DNA of 64,000 bases from Bacillus haynesii (GCF_001969855.1 NZ_MRBL01000017.1:62001-126000); one strand, 5' to 3'; shown: positions 1-8,378, counted from the stretch's first letter. Notes: generated by a model not told the origin, from the letters alone. Program-made: numbers and translations.

Positions 1-482
1 GACCATCTTCCCATTTTGGCGCTGTCTTTCTTTCCTTTTCTTAGCTGCGCTTTGATGTTTTCATATTCCCAGTTGTTAACGAATCCCGTAAATTTTAATG
101 CTTGCCAGTCCTCTTGAACTTCTAAATCGTAAATCCTTTCACTATCAGTAACAAAAAGAATGTCTTCTTGTCGAAGTAAACTCATAAATTTAGGTGTTTC
201 TGCGTCATCCCTTGTAACCCTAGCAAGGTTAACAGATAAAACGGCATCAAAAATTCCATCGTTAAGTTTATGAATCATTTTCTTATATTCGTCTCGGTTG
301 TTATCCATTGAGCTTCCGACTTCTTGAAAAATTTCATAATTCCAATTGTTTTTCTTGGCAATGTCTAAAAGGCGCTTTCTGTGTTTTGCGAGTGTTTCTT
401 CTGATTCTTCCCCTTCATTATTTCGAGATTTTCTGAGGTAAATTGCTACACGTTTGATTCTCTCTTTTAAATCCAATGGCAT
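1..482 (-). CDS. Large serine recombinase, N-terminal part (cut by left window edge)
   Basis: The reading frame starts at ATG 482 behind an AAAGGTGAT ribosome binding site and is open to base 1 (160 codons seen). Residues 12-19 read AIYLRKS, the opening strand of the serine resolvase fold, with the likely nucleophile Ser19. About residue 85 there is LARVTRDDAE, the conserved Arg-containing segment. Near the edge NWEYENIKAQ and a basic KGKKDSAKMGRW stretch mark the end of the catalytic domain and the entry to the recombinase domain, as in phage integrases of the SPbeta SprA type. Such enzymes join attP to attB through a 2-bp staggered cut. The gene starts about 70 bp from a yyaL 5' fragment, the position expected of an integrase next to its attachment site. 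The C-terminal DNA-binding domains lie outside the window. Confidence 0.85.
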   Translation of the reverse strand, partial: MPLDLKERIKRVAIYLRKSRNNEGEESEETLAKHRKRLLDIAKKNNWNYEIFQEVGSSMDNNRDEYKKMIHKLNDGIFDAVLSVNLARVTRDDAETPKFMSLLRQEDILFVTDSERIYDLEVQEDWQALKFTGFVNNWEYENIKAQLRKGKKDSAKMGRW

Positions 483-552
483 CACCTTTTGAGTAATAGA
501 GTATATTGATAGAGTAGCATATTTTTATACGGGTAGCTATATGAACATGCCA

Positions 553-723
553 TCAATGACAAGTCGAATAGCCGATGCTGACAAGTACCGGTTTGTTTTC
601 GCGTTTCGCTTTTTTGAAGGCTTCTTCGCCCCAAGGGAACCAATTCACGGGGTTATGAGCATGTTGAAGTAAATATGGAGACTTCTCAGCGATTAATCTA
701 TTGGGTTTATTGTTAGTGGGCAT
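553..723 (-). pseudogene. yyaL': yyaL 5' fragment, copy 1 (probable recombinase att junction)
   Basis: ATG 723 follows a GAAGGTGATCCC ribosome binding site. The frame encodes 56 residues matching the start of YyaL/DUF255 thioredoxin-domain proteins, including the [21 protein letters not shown] and [12 protein letters not shown] segments. It stops at TGA where the family continues Trp-Cys-His. Beyond the stop the bases still resemble the CHWCHV codons for about 12 nt, then homology ends. This is the best preserved of five fragments in the window. Confidence 0.8.
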
Positions 724-863
724 GGGATCACCTTCTTTCAGTTTTTTTATTTACATTTAGGTTACCACAATAATTATAAATAAATACAAAACTTAGCCGA
801 TTTACTTAAAAGAGGGAGAAGGAAATAGAGTATAATGTTTAATTATGTTAATGGAGGGAGAAC

Positions 864-1421
864 GTGAAGAAGTTTTTGTTTAATTTCTTAGTTGGATTAC
901 TAAATAAGTTTGCTATATCAATAATATTAAACTTAGCGAGTCCTTTGATTGTACTGATTAGTTCAAAAATTAGAACTGGAGATTGGTTCAGTCTATTTTT
1001 CCATCCTGTTATAGATTGTCTTTTAGGTTTACTTTTTGTTTGGCTTGTTACCTGCATTATTTACAAGATTATAACTCTAAGGAAAAATAATATGTCAACT
1101 CCTATAGTGTTTGAGTACGGAGGGGAAGAAATTGCTTTATACATATACAATGACGTATTGTGGCTCATTAGAGGAAATAGAGATTATATGGGGAATGTTA
1201 AAGTTGGGTCACTTTATGCGGATACACCACCGAGGTGTCCAAAGTGTGAAATGGAGTTGGAAGAAAATAAGAAACTTTTGGGTTCATATAAATGGCTATG
1301 TATTGATTGTGGATATAAAAAAATAAGTAAGAATAACTTCATTTTTGAAGCAACAAGAGCCGCAAAATTTGCTAGAAGAGATGCTGAAAGAGAGCTTAAA
1401 AACAATGAGAGAGAAGGATAA
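864..1421 (+). CDS. Hypothetical membrane protein with C-terminal zinc ribbon
   Basis: 185 residues from GTG 864, behind GGAGGG 8 bases upstream. Two hydrophobic segments (about residues 5-33 and 48-70) are likely membrane helices. A soluble part follows, with a CPKC (about 124) and CIDC (about 147) pair typical of a rubredoxin-like zinc ribbon, and a charged helical tail. I recognise no family. It stands alone between two yyaL fragments, so it is probably cargo of a mobile element; a defence or stress role is possible but not shown. The coding strand is AT-rich like its neighbours and unlike the core genes further right. Confidence 0.6.
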   Translation: MKKFLFNFLVGLLNKFAISIILNLASPLIVLISSKIRTGDWFSLFFHPVIDCLLGLLFVWLVTCIIYKIITLRKNNMSTPIVFEYGGEEIALYIYNDVLWLIRGNRDYMGNVKVGSLYADTPPRCPKCEMELEENKKLLGSYKWLCIDCGYKKISKNNFIFEATRAAKFARRDAERELKNNEREG

Positions 1422-1446
1422 CAAAAATAGTTATCCTTTTTTGTTT
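1416..1446 (+). terminator. Rho-independent terminator
   Basis: GGATAAC and GTTATCC arms around a 7-nt loop are followed by TTTTTT. The hairpin overlaps the stop codon of the zinc-ribbon gene. Confidence 0.8.
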
Positions 1447-1843
1447 TTAACTTTTTATAATCATCCACTGTCAAGTCACAAAAGTATTGCTATTACCGCA
1501 ATCATATAGCTAAGGAGTAGCTAAAATGTACCTTTTTACATTAGAAATTGTAAATGTTTTTTTGATCTGACATAATACAATTAATGTAAATGTTCAAATA
1601 ATTTTGTGAATACTGGGGTGAGATTTGCTTGGATCATACATCTATAAAAAAAGAAAGGATTCCATATGAAGATTTAATATCTAAGCTGAATTCATGGTAT
1701 ACAACACAACCATAAAGAAAAATATGATTGAAGAAATTAGAAATTGAATCGCCTTTAGAAGAAGTCGAAATGAAGCAAGATGTCCATAAACGATCGCAGA
1801 GAAATGCCTAAAAGGATTAAAGGATCAATTTTGATAAAGAAAT
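1447..1843. other. Mostly non-coding stretch with a possible 28-codon ORF and a hairpin
   Basis: A TTG at about 1629, behind GGGGTGAG, opens a 28-codon frame (LDHTSIKKERIPYEDL...) that I cannot assign; it may be a relic. A hairpin with 9-bp arms AGGATCAAT/ATTGATCCT (1821-1857) followed by six T acts as a plus-strand terminator and touches the end of yyaL copy 2. Confidence 0.35.
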
Positions 1844-2037
1844 TCAAGATTGATCCTTTTTTGTAAGAAGAAAGACATGAATCCAATGACAGTAACTGTA
1901 TCCGATACTTACCAATACAGGTTTATTTTCTTTTTTTGCTTGTCAAATGCTTCTTTTCCCCACGAGTACCAGTCAACTGGGTTATGGGTATGCTGGAGTA
2001 AGTATGGGGATTTCTCAGTGATTAATCTATTTGGCAT
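1844..2037 (-). pseudogene. yyaL': yyaL 5' fragment, copy 2 (frameshifted)
   Basis: ATG 2037 follows GAAGGTGATCC. It reads [31 protein letters not shown], then loses one base near 1932. Restoring it gives [16 protein letters not shown] before homology stops at about 1880, the same point as in copy 1. It diverges in sequence from copies 1 and 3, so the copies came from different yyaL alleles and not from simple local duplication. Confidence 0.75.
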
Positions 2038-2242
2038 TGGATCACCTTCTTTCTTTAGTTATTCTTTTACTATACTTTACCACATTTTTTTAAAAAAAAT
2101 TCATAGGCACTTGTTGTTCAGGAGCGCTTAATATAAAATATGGGACAATAAAAAAGAGACTTCATAAGAAGCCCAATTCAAAAGAGTATTTATATATTTT
2201 GTTGTTTTTTATAGGGATAAATTGTTTTATACAGAAAAGTTA

Positions 2243-3514
2243 CTATTCAAGACTTAATTCAATTTGTTTACCCCCTTTTTTATCCCCACTTTCATTTTCA
2301 CATTTATTATTCGAGCTAAAATCCTCATCCGTCCATAAACCATTTTTCTTGCGTAATTTCTTAATTTTATCGGGAAAAAGTTTATTCTTTTCTTCATAAA
2401 CTTTTTCAAGTGTCTCTCTATCTGTTTCTTTATTTTCAAGCCTCTCTTTAATAATTTCACAATTCCCCAATTCAAAGCCTACCCACTTACGACCCAACAA
2501 TTCACTAACAGCAAATGTTGTACCACTGCCTCCAAAAGGATCTAAAACTATATCACCTTCATTTGTACTCATGCTAATCACTCGGTCAAGTAATTTAACA
2601 GATAGCTCATTAAATTTTCTATGTTTAACCCTGCTGTGTCTAACAGGATAAATATCTGTCCAAACATCAGAAAGAGTTACCCCATTAGGATTCATTTTAT
2701 TTTTGTAACCACCATAGTCTTTAATTTCTCTTGTACAATGAGGGCAAGTTTGTAACGGTATTCTTTGTATATTAAATGTTTTTGGTTTGTTACCTTTAAT
2801 GTAATATAAAAGGCTATAATTTGCAGGATATAACCGATTTTGAATAGGAAGTCCAAATTTCATATCAACTGTTATCAAGTTTCTAAAGTTCATTTTTCGA
2901 TTTAGATATTCAGAAAGGTATGTATTCCATTTAGGAATATTATATATGAACAAAGATCCGCCAGGTTTTAAAACTCTAATGCATTCTTCTATCCAATTAT
3001 AATACCAATTCAAATATCCACTGAATGAATTTTTATCAGTCACGCCCTCGTCATACTCTTTATCAAGGTTAAACGGTGGGTCTGCAAAGACAGTATCTAC
3101 GCTTTCGTTAGGGATTAGTTTAAACAATTTTAAACAATCACCATGATACAGTTTTCCAAGATTGGTAGAAAAGTATGGCTTAATAGCGGTGTTGTGGTTC
3201 TGTTCTTCGTGCTTCACACTTTTTTTCTCTTCCAGCATTTTTGCAATTTCTTTAGTGTTATTTAAGAAAACGTCCTCAAATCCCGAAGGAATTCTTCCTA
3301 ATTTAAGCTCCAATTCTACTTTAGTCATTTCAAGATAACTAAGTATTCCATTCAAAACTTTTTTATCTGTTGGAATTATTCCACTTTCTTTAAAGGGAAG
3401 TAAATCCTTCTTATTTAGTTTTAGTTTTCTTAATGAAGCATACATTTCACTATCTGTATGTCCTAGTTGTGTAGCCTTATCCTTAACTATATCGAAAATA
3501 GTAAAAAAACGCAT
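2243..3514 (-). CDS. BamHI-like type II DNA methyltransferase (beta class)
   Basis: 423 residues, the length I recall for M.BamHI. The order is motif IV DPPF (145-148), a variable region with a CPHC knuckle (257-260), then the SAM-binding DPFGGSGTT (325-333); IV before I marks a beta-class amino-methyltransferase. M.BamHI makes N4-methylcytosine at the inner C of GGATCC. That is inferred here mainly from the partner nuclease at 3868, whose contact residues are conserved. DPPF also occurs in N6-adenine enzymes, so the methylated base is not proved. The gene is divergent from the controller and nuclease genes, sharing a 93-bp promoter region. It protects the host from the nuclease. Confidence 0.88.
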   Translation of the reverse strand: MRFFTIFDIVKDKATQLGHTDSEMYASLRKLKLNKKDLLPFKESGIIPTDKKVLNGILSYLEMTKVELELKLGRIPSGFEDVFLNNTKEIAKMLEEKKSVKHEEQNHNTAIKPYFSTNLGKLYHGDCLKLFKLIPNESVDTVFADPPFNLDKEYDEGVTDKNSFSGYLNWYYNWIEECIRVLKPGGSLFIYNIPKWNTYLSEYLNRKMNFRNLITVDMKFGLPIQNRLYPANYSLLYYIKGNKPKTFNIQRIPLQTCPHCTREIKDYGGYKNKMNPNGVTLSDVWTDIYPVRHSRVKHRKFNELSVKLLDRVISMSTNEGDIVLDPFGGSGTTFAVSELLGRKWVGFELGNCEIIKERLENKETDRETLEKVYEEKNKLFPDKIKKLRKKNGLWTDEDFSSNNKCENESGDKKGGKQIELSLE

Positions 3515-3531
3515 TTTAATACACCTCGCGT

Positions 3532-3565
3532 CACTTATAGTCTGTAGACCTATAGACTACATAAT
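3532..3565 (+). promoter_or_regulatory. Candidate C-box operator of the restriction-modification system
   Basis: Overlapping dyads TAGTCTGTAGACCTA and GTAGACCTATAGACTAC sit between the methyltransferase start (3514) and the controller start (3608). Short GACT/AGTC half-sites in this position are typical binding sites of C proteins, which activate their own and the nuclease gene after a delay and can repress the methyltransferase. Confidence 0.6.
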
Positions 3566-3607
3566 TCTATCATCAAATATAAAGAAGCGTCAATATAGGG
3601 AGGTCTT

Positions 3608-3826
3608 ATGAATAACAATTTAAGAATTTTATTCGGAAGAATGGTTCGCCACAAAAGAATGAACTTGGGTATTTCCCAAGAAGAATTGGCTTTTTCTTCT
3701 GGTCTCCATAGAACTTACATTTCAGATGTCGAGCGAGGAACAAGAAATGTCTCTATAGACAGTATTGAAAAAATAGCAAATGCGCTTTCCATACCACCTA
3801 AGGACCTATTTGATTTTAATGAATAA
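3608..3826 (+). CDS. Restriction-modification controller protein (C protein, XRE family)
   Basis: 72 residues with an almost complete helix-turn-helix XRE domain: SQEELAFSSGLHRTYISDVERG is split over helices 2 and 3, and DSIEKIANAL follows. Start ATG 3608 has GGGAGG 4-5 bases upstream. It lies 41 bp before the nuclease gene in the same direction and opposite the methyltransferase, the classic M-C-R layout. C proteins delay nuclease expression until the DNA is methylated. It is shorter than the 102-residue C.BamHI I recall but has the full HTH core. Confidence 0.85.
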   Translation: MNNNLRILFGRMVRHKRMNLGISQEELAFSSGLHRTYISDVERGTRNVSIDSIEKIANALSIPPKDLFDFNE

Positions 3827-3867
3827 AGAATAGAGTATTTAAAAAGAAAATCAGTAAGGAGACAGTA

Positions 3868-4509
3868 ATGAAGGTTGAAAAAGTTTATATGACTAAGGAA
3901 GCAAAAGAATTAGTTAATAAAGATAATCTCTTTAAACAATCTTATGATGAAGTAGTTGCTTCAATCTGTTCGGCTGTTTGGCCAATGAAATCTAAAACTT
4001 TTAAAATCAATAACTCTCAAAAGAATGGGAATGGTGTTGTACCAGTTAAGGAGCTTTGTTATGCCATGCTTGAAGATACATATAACTGGTATAGAGAAAA
4101 ACCGCTTAATGTTTTAAAATTAGAAAAAAAGAAGGGCGGACCAATTGATGTTTACAAAGAATTTACAGAAAACTTTGATATTAAACGGGTTGGACTAGAA
4201 TTTGAAACAGGAAACATAAGTTCAGCCCATCGGTCAATGAATAAGCTATTATTAGGTTTGAAAAGGAATGAAATTGATCTAGCCGTTATTTTGATGCCAG
4301 TATATGAATTATCCTATTTCCTTACTGACAGAGTTTCAAATTATGAAGAACTGGAACCTTACTTTGAAATAACAGAAGGTAAACCTTTTATTTATATTGG
4401 TTTTAATGCTGATTCTTTTGATTCTTCTGTTCCTTTAATTCCTAAAGGGAAAGATGGAATGTCAAAGCGATCAATAAAAAAATGGAAAGATAGAATAGAA
4501 AACAAATAA
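3868..4509 (+). CDS. BamHI-like type II restriction endonuclease (predicted GGATCC)
   Basis: 213 residues, exactly the length of R.BamHI, and close to it along the whole chain as I remember it (for example NNSQKNGNGVVPVKELCY, KKKGGPIDVYKEF, GLEFETGNISSAHRSMNK, LIPKGKDGMSKRSIKKWK). The catalytic residues of BamHI fall at the same numbers: Asp94, Glu111 and Glu113. DNA-contact residues Asn116, Arg122, Asp154, Arg155 and Asp196 are also in place, so cleavage at GGATCC (G^GATCC) is predicted. Start ATG 3868 has GGAG 8 bases upstream. The AT-rich composition and the yyaL-fragment surroundings indicate horizontal transfer. The frame is intact. Confidence 0.92.
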   Translation: MKVEKVYMTKEAKELVNKDNLFKQSYDEVVASICSAVWPMKSKTFKINNSQKNGNGVVPVKELCYAMLEDTYNWYREKPLNVLKLEKKKGGPIDVYKEFTENFDIKRVGLEFETGNISSAHRSMNKLLLGLKRNEIDLAVILMPVYELSYFLTDRVSNYEELEPYFEITEGKPFIYIGFNADSFDSSVPLIPKGKDGMSKRSIKKWKDRIENK

Positions 4510-4822
4510 GATTGAGTGTGAATTTCCATTTTGGATGCTTTTTTATTTTTAAAAATAAAGCTACCTCAAGTTTTATGATATTTCACGTAGATATAAGAAC
4601 TGTATCTGTGGTAGGTTAATATATAACATCTCTATTTCATTAGCCCGAAGGCAGGGATAGACCATATTTATGAATATCCCTTCCCTCTTTGTTTTTTGGA
4701 ATTCGGAATATCTTATGGAAAAAATAACTATATTTATTTTCTGCTATTAGAAGTATAGGCAATTCTTATACATTGACCATTATACTTCTTACTTCGCTCT
4801 TTTTATTTGGAATTCATATTTT
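4510..4822. other. Intergenic, no gene recognised
   Basis: AT-rich stretch with no convincing reading frame. A weak inverted repeat, GGGATAGACCATAT with ATGAATATCCCTTCCC, lies near 4653-4687. It separates the restriction system from an Mrr-like relic. Confidence 0.4.
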
Positions 4823-5020
4823 TTAATGGTTATTACCATCTCTTTTTAACTCTTTTATATATTTAGGTATAACAAGAAACCGATTTTTACCTAAATTTCC
4901 ATCAAGGAAAAGAAGTAATTCTTGACCTCCTATTAATTCCACACTTGGATTTTCCTTTGCGAAATTTATAGTCCCTTTAGTAAAACCCTTGGCACCAAAA
5001 CGCCCTATCCCTTCAACTAC
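4823..5020 (-). pseudogene. Mrr-type restriction endonuclease, C-terminal relic
   Basis: The minus strand from 5020 to the stop at 4823 encodes about 65 residues with no start codon. They include FGAKGFTKGTINFAKENP and SVELIGGQELLLFL, which resemble the end of Mrr-like methyl-directed nucleases (typically F.kga..fA...p.i.LidG..L). A stop codon lies just upstream in this frame. Bases up to about 5090 may hold more of the gene in another frame. The AT-rich relic suggests this module once carried a second DNA-restriction gene. Confidence 0.5.
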
Positions 5021-5104
5021 TTACGGTTAATTTCTTCTCTCTAATTCTATCTTTGAAAAAATCGCAGGGATTTGTCCTCAACGATCCTTGGTTGTCTATT
5101 TTGG

Positions 5105-5278
5105 TTACTTTAATAGACATGGCACAGTGACAATAGTTGCACTCACATTTACCAAAAATGGTTTATTTTCTTGTTTTGTTTTTTCGAAGGCTTCTTTGCC
5201 CCAAGGGAACCAGTCGACGGGGTTGTGGGCGTGTTGGAGTAAGTATGGTGACTCATTGATTAATCTGTTCGTTGGCAT
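5105..5278 (-). pseudogene. yyaL': yyaL 5' fragment, copy 3
   Basis: ATG 5278 follows AGCAGGCGATCCC. The 57-codon frame gives [20 protein letters not shown] and [18 protein letters not shown], then loses the frame inside the SIGYST codons. The bases after that still resemble the Cys-His-Trp-Cys-His codons until about 5115. The first 100 bp are nearly identical to copy 4 at 8235-8328. Confidence 0.7.
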
Positions 5279-5399
5279 GGGATCGCCTGCTTTATAAACG
5301 AATTTTTATTCATTATTGTCTTTACATGATTTAATATACCAAATATTAAAAGAAGAGTTTTTTTAAGTCATCCTCTTCTTGTTTTCACTGATAACTAAG

Positions 5400-6008
5400 T
5401 TATTTTTTGATGCTTAGAACATTGTATTTGAATAATAGAGTGATTCCTATGTTCATTAAAAAATGTACAATAAATGGCACTAAAATATTGTTCGTTTCAA
5501 AGTATATCCAACCAAAAGTCAAACTTGGAACGCTTATATTTATTAGCATTACAGGCTTTTTGAAGTAATGTGTGTGAAACCCTAAGAAACATAAAGTCGT
5601 TATTATAATTGCGATCCATTGATTCTCTATAAATACGAAAAGCAAAGTTTGAATAATACCTCTAAACAAAAGTTCTTCAAATAATGCCCCTAAAAACATA
5701 AAGGAAAAAATACTTAACAGTGAAAATTGTTGATAACTGTTGTTTGTATCTTCAATGTATTTGGAGGGAATGTAAAGTGACAAAGCGATACCAAACAAAA
5801 GTAGAGCAAATGAAGCGACAATTATATTCAGTATCATTTTGATTGGTTTATCGAAGGATAGGATATTTTGCAGTGTGAGTATATCATACACATTGAGAAT
5901 GAACATGATAGCTATGCAAATGAACGTAAAAGATGAAAATACTAAAACAGCGTCTTTTGGATTGAAGTCTTTTTTTGTTTTCTTGGTTATGTCTTTTTCA
6001 CTTTGCAT
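5400..6008 (-). CDS. CPBP (CAAX-type) intramembrane metalloprotease
   Basis: 202 residues with several hydrophobic helices. The three family motifs are present: EELLFRG (EExxxR, about 113-119), FLGFHTHY (FxxxH, about 142-149) and VHFLMNI (HxxxN, about 181-187), which build the glutamate/histidine metal site. Start ATG 6008 has GAAGGT 6 bases upstream. Relatives act in prenyl-protein processing, bacteriocin self-immunity or signalling. B. subtilis yyaK next to yyaL is also a CPBP protease, though longer, so this may be a mobile relative of that neighbour. It lies alone between yyaL fragments 3 and 5. The true substrate is unknown. Confidence 0.8.
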   Translation of the reverse strand: MQSEKDITKKTKKDFNPKDAVLVFSSFTFICIAIMFILNVYDILTLQNILSFDKPIKMILNIIVASFALLLFGIALSLYIPSKYIEDTNNSYQQFSLLSIFSFMFLGALFEELLFRGIIQTLLFVFIENQWIAIIITTLCFLGFHTHYFKKPVMLINISVPSLTFGWIYFETNNILVPFIVHFLMNIGITLLFKYNVLSIKK

Positions 6009-6151
6009 ATTTTACCTTCTTTTCTATGATTTTTAATATAAACACCTTTTATGTCATTTTATCAGAAGGTATAGGATCTTGAAATCTTGGGGGAGGATTG
6101 AAACTCGGGTATATGTATTTGGCTTCTTTTTTTTGATTACTCTAGCTGGCT

Positions 6152-6211
6152 GCCACCAATGGTAAGTCGAATAGCCGATGCTCACGAGAACCGGCTTGTT
6201 TTCGCTTTTCT
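6152..6211 (-). pseudogene. yyaL': yyaL fragment, copy 5 (60-bp internal relic)
   Basis: The minus strand reads [15 protein letters not shown], then TYHWW, without the first 35 codons. It keeps only the segment just before the common break point, the part that would be an attachment half-site. Confidence 0.6.
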
Positions 6212-6249
6212 AATGCTTATATAAAATAGAAAGAACTTTCAAAAAGTAG

Positions 6250-6300
6250 TTGATTTTAAGTTCTTTCGAACGTATAATTTATAACCATAACGTTATGGTT
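6250..6300 (+). promoter_or_regulatory. SigA-type promoter with palindromic operator
   Basis: TTGATT (6250-6255), a 17-bp spacer and TATAAT (6273-6278) are followed at once by the perfect 18-bp palindrome AACCATAACGTTATGGTT (6283-6300). It ends at the ribosome binding site of the MerR-like gene and is probably its autoregulatory site. Confidence 0.65.
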
Positions 6301-6713
6301 TGGAGGGATTGGATGGGGCTGGAAAGCTAAAAATCGGCGAGTTGGCTGAAAGGGCTAAGGTAACAAAGCGAAAAATTGACTATTATACAAAGCTGGGTTT
6401 GTTAAATGCAGAACGCTCCAATTCTAATTATCGCTTTTATGACCATTCTTCAATAAAGCGTATTAAATTTATTGAAAACCGCCAAAAAGCAGGATTAACA
6501 TTAAACGAAATTAAAAATGAACTGGCGGAAAAATACTCCGAGGAAATAGATTTATTAGAACTTAGACTGAAAATGAATGAATTGAACCGAGACGTATCTG
6601 TATTTCTTGCAAGTCTTGAGAATGCAGAGGTAAAGAAGTGCGGAGAAATCAAAAAGAAAATATCACAGGAAAGTTTATCTTTGATTCAAAAACTTCTTTT
6701 GTTGTTTACTTAA
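6300..6713 (+). CDS. MerR-family transcriptional regulator (YhdQ-like position)
   Basis: The N-terminal winged HTH reads KIGELAERAKVTKRKIDYYTKLGLL with NYRFYD, as in MerR proteins. A coiled-coil dimer helix follows, with no obvious metal-binding cysteine loop. In B. subtilis a MerR gene (yhdQ) sits beside yhdP/mpfA, and the same pairing occurs here. The start is uncertain. In-frame TTG codons at 6300 and 6309 are badly placed against the GGAGGG at 6302-6307, while the well placed ATG 6313 is out of frame by one base. A one-base indel in the G run near 6315 is therefore possible. Confidence 0.7.
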   Translation: MEGLDGAGKLKIGELAERAKVTKRKIDYYTKLGLLNAERSNSNYRFYDHSSIKRIKFIENRQKAGLTLNEIKNELAEKYSEEIDLLELRLKMNELNRDVSVFLASLENAEVKKCGEIKKKISQESLSLIQKLLLLFT

Positions 6714-6747
6714 CCCCTTTTTAAGGAACGATAAAAGTAACTCTTTT

Positions 6748-6786
6748 ATGGGAGGTGTAAGTCTTACTTTAAAGTAAGACGACTTA
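6748..6786 (+). promoter_or_regulatory. Structured leader: ribosome binding site, 20-bp palindrome, then TTG start
   Basis: GGGAGGTG (6750-6757) is separated from the TTG start (6787) by a perfect palindrome, GTCTTACTTTAAAGTAAGAC (6761-6780), nested in TAAGTC/GACTTA. A 9-codon frame ATGGGAGGTGTA... opens at 6748 and ends inside the palindrome. Folding the palindrome would bring the ribosome binding site close to the TTG. Confidence 0.5.
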
Positions 6787-8091
6787 TTGACAGCCATTAA
6801 TTTAATTATTTTTGCGGTATTGATTGCTTTAACAGCGTTTTTTGTTGCAACGGAATTTGCGATTGTAAAAGTGCGGGCAACTAAAATTGACCAGCTTATA
6901 CTTGAAGGGAAAAAAGGAGCGGTATCCGCCAAAAAAGTAGTCACCCATTTAGATGAATATTTATCGGCTTGCCAACTGGGGATAACCGTTACAGCGCTGG
7001 GTATTGGATGGGTTGGAGAGTCGACCTTCGAAGTGATCCTCCATCCGATCTTTGCTTATTTCAATGTGAGCGAGCAAGTCACACATATCTTAATCTTAGT
7101 CATTGCGTTTATTCTCGCAACATTTTTACACGTTGTCGTTGGAGAACTGGCGCCTAAAACCCTTGCCATCCAAAAAGCAGAGGCAATCACACTTTTAACT
7201 GCTAAGCCGATTAGGCTGTTTTACCGAATACTGTACCCGTTCATTTGGTTTTTAAATGGTTCTGCTCGTGTATTAGTGGGGCTTTTTGGTTTAAAACCTG
7301 CCGCAGAACATGAAATGGCTCATTCAGAAGAAGAGCTGCGGATTTTATTGTCTGAAAGCTATAAGAGCGGAGAAATCAATAAGAATGAGTTGAAATATGT
7401 CAATAACATATTCGAATTCGACGAGAGAATTGCAAAAGAGATTATGGTTCCCCGTACAGAAATAGTGACGATTTCCCTTGACGATCCTTATGAAGATATT
7501 ATCAAAACCATTAAAACCGAGGGTTATACTCGATACCCTGTTGTAAATGGAGATAAGGATACCGTTCGCGGCTTTATTAACGCTAGAGAGTTATTGTCTG
7601 CGTATATTGATGCAGACACTAAAGCAAAAGATGAATTTAAAATTGAAAAACACATCAATCCTGTTATACATGTCATTGAATCTGTCCCTATTCATGATCT
7701 GCTGACGAAAATGCAAAAAGAGCGAATTCACATTGCTATCTTATTGGATGAGTACGGAGGAACGTCAGGTTTAGTAACAGTTGAAGATATCCTTGAAGAA
7801 ATTGTAGGAGAAATCAGAGATGAATTTGATGATGATGAAATCCCTGATATTCGAAAGTTAAATGAAGGTCACTTTATGATAAACTCAAAGGTGTTGATTG
7901 AAGATGTCAACGATCTTTTGGAAATCGATTTATCCAATGAGGAAGTAGATACAATAGGCGGCTGGTTCATGACACAAAACATTGATGCAAAAGTTGGTTC
8001 TGAATTAGAAGCCGAGGGTTATATTTTTAAAGTGCAAAAAATTGATGGCCGGCAGATTCATTTTCTAGAAGTCAAAAGTGGAAAAAAATAA
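6787..8091 (+). CDS. CNNM/CBS-domain membrane protein, MpfA (YhdP)-like
   Basis: 434 residues. An N-terminal DUF21/CNNM membrane domain (residues 1 to about 190, with [20 protein letters not shown]) is followed by two CBS domains (about 205-330, [13 protein letters not shown] and [25 protein letters not shown]) and a C-terminal CorC/HlyC transporter-associated domain. B. subtilis MpfA/YhdP belongs to this family and is linked to magnesium efflux; other members are annotated haemolysin-like. Alignment with the family start supports TTG 6787. The gene follows the MerR-like regulator. It is flanked by yyaL fragments, so it appears to be a second, mobile copy; a chromosomal mpfA should exist elsewhere. 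Confidence 0.85.
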   Translation: MTAINLIIFAVLIALTAFFVATEFAIVKVRATKIDQLILEGKKGAVSAKKVVTHLDEYLSACQLGITVTALGIGWVGESTFEVILHPIFAYFNVSEQVTHILILVIAFILATFLHVVVGELAPKTLAIQKAEAITLLTAKPIRLFYRILYPFIWFLNGSARVLVGLFGLKPAAEHEMAHSEEELRILLSESYKSGEINKNELKYVNNIFEFDERIAKEIMVPRTEIVTISLDDPYEDIIKTIKTEGYTRYPVVNGDKDTVRGFINARELLSAYIDADTKAKDEFKIEKHINPVIHVIESVPIHDLLTKMQKERIHIAILLDEYGGTSGLVTVEDILEEIVGEIRDEFDDDEIPDIRKLNEGHFMINSKVLIEDVNDLLEIDLSNEEVDTIGGWFMTQNIDAKVGSELEAEGYIFKVQKIDGRQIHFLEVKSGKK

Positions 8092-8114
8092 ATCAATAAT
8101 GATTTTTTTAAAAA

Positions 8115-8146
8115 AAGAGCCTGAAACTTTTCAGGTTCTTTTTATT
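8115..8146 (+). terminator. Rho-independent terminator
   Basis: AGAGCCTGA and TCAGGTTCT arms followed by a T run, 24 bp after the MpfA-like gene. Confidence 0.8.
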
Positions 8147-8155
8147 ATGTCTTAA

Positions 8156-8328
8156 GAGAATACAACCGTTGACCAAATACAGGTCGAATAGCCGATGCTG
8201 CCAAGTGCCGACTTGTTTTTCGCGCTTTGCTTTTTCGAAGGCTTCTTCGCCCCAAGGTAACCAATCGACGGGGTTGTGGGCGTGTTGGAGTAAGTAGGTG
8301 ACTCATTGATTAATCTGTTCGTTGGCAT
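8156..8328 (-). pseudogene. yyaL': yyaL 5' fragment, copy 4 (frameshifted)
   Basis: ATG 8328 follows AGCAGGCGATCCC. A 2-base loss after codon 10 breaks the frame, but the bases still match [24 protein letters not shown] and SIGYSTC. Homology ends after the TGT codon of the CHWCH motif, then runs into the terminator of the MpfA-like gene. Confidence 0.7.
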
Positions 8329-8378
8329 GGGATCGCCTGCTTTCATTTATTAAATGTATTGCTTTTCGAGTTTAACTA

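Noticed and set aside
553..8328. Functional short thioredoxin-like proteins encoded by the yyaL fragments
   Set aside because: The frames stop or shift before the catalytic Cys pair is complete, and the copies have different lesions, so they are relics.
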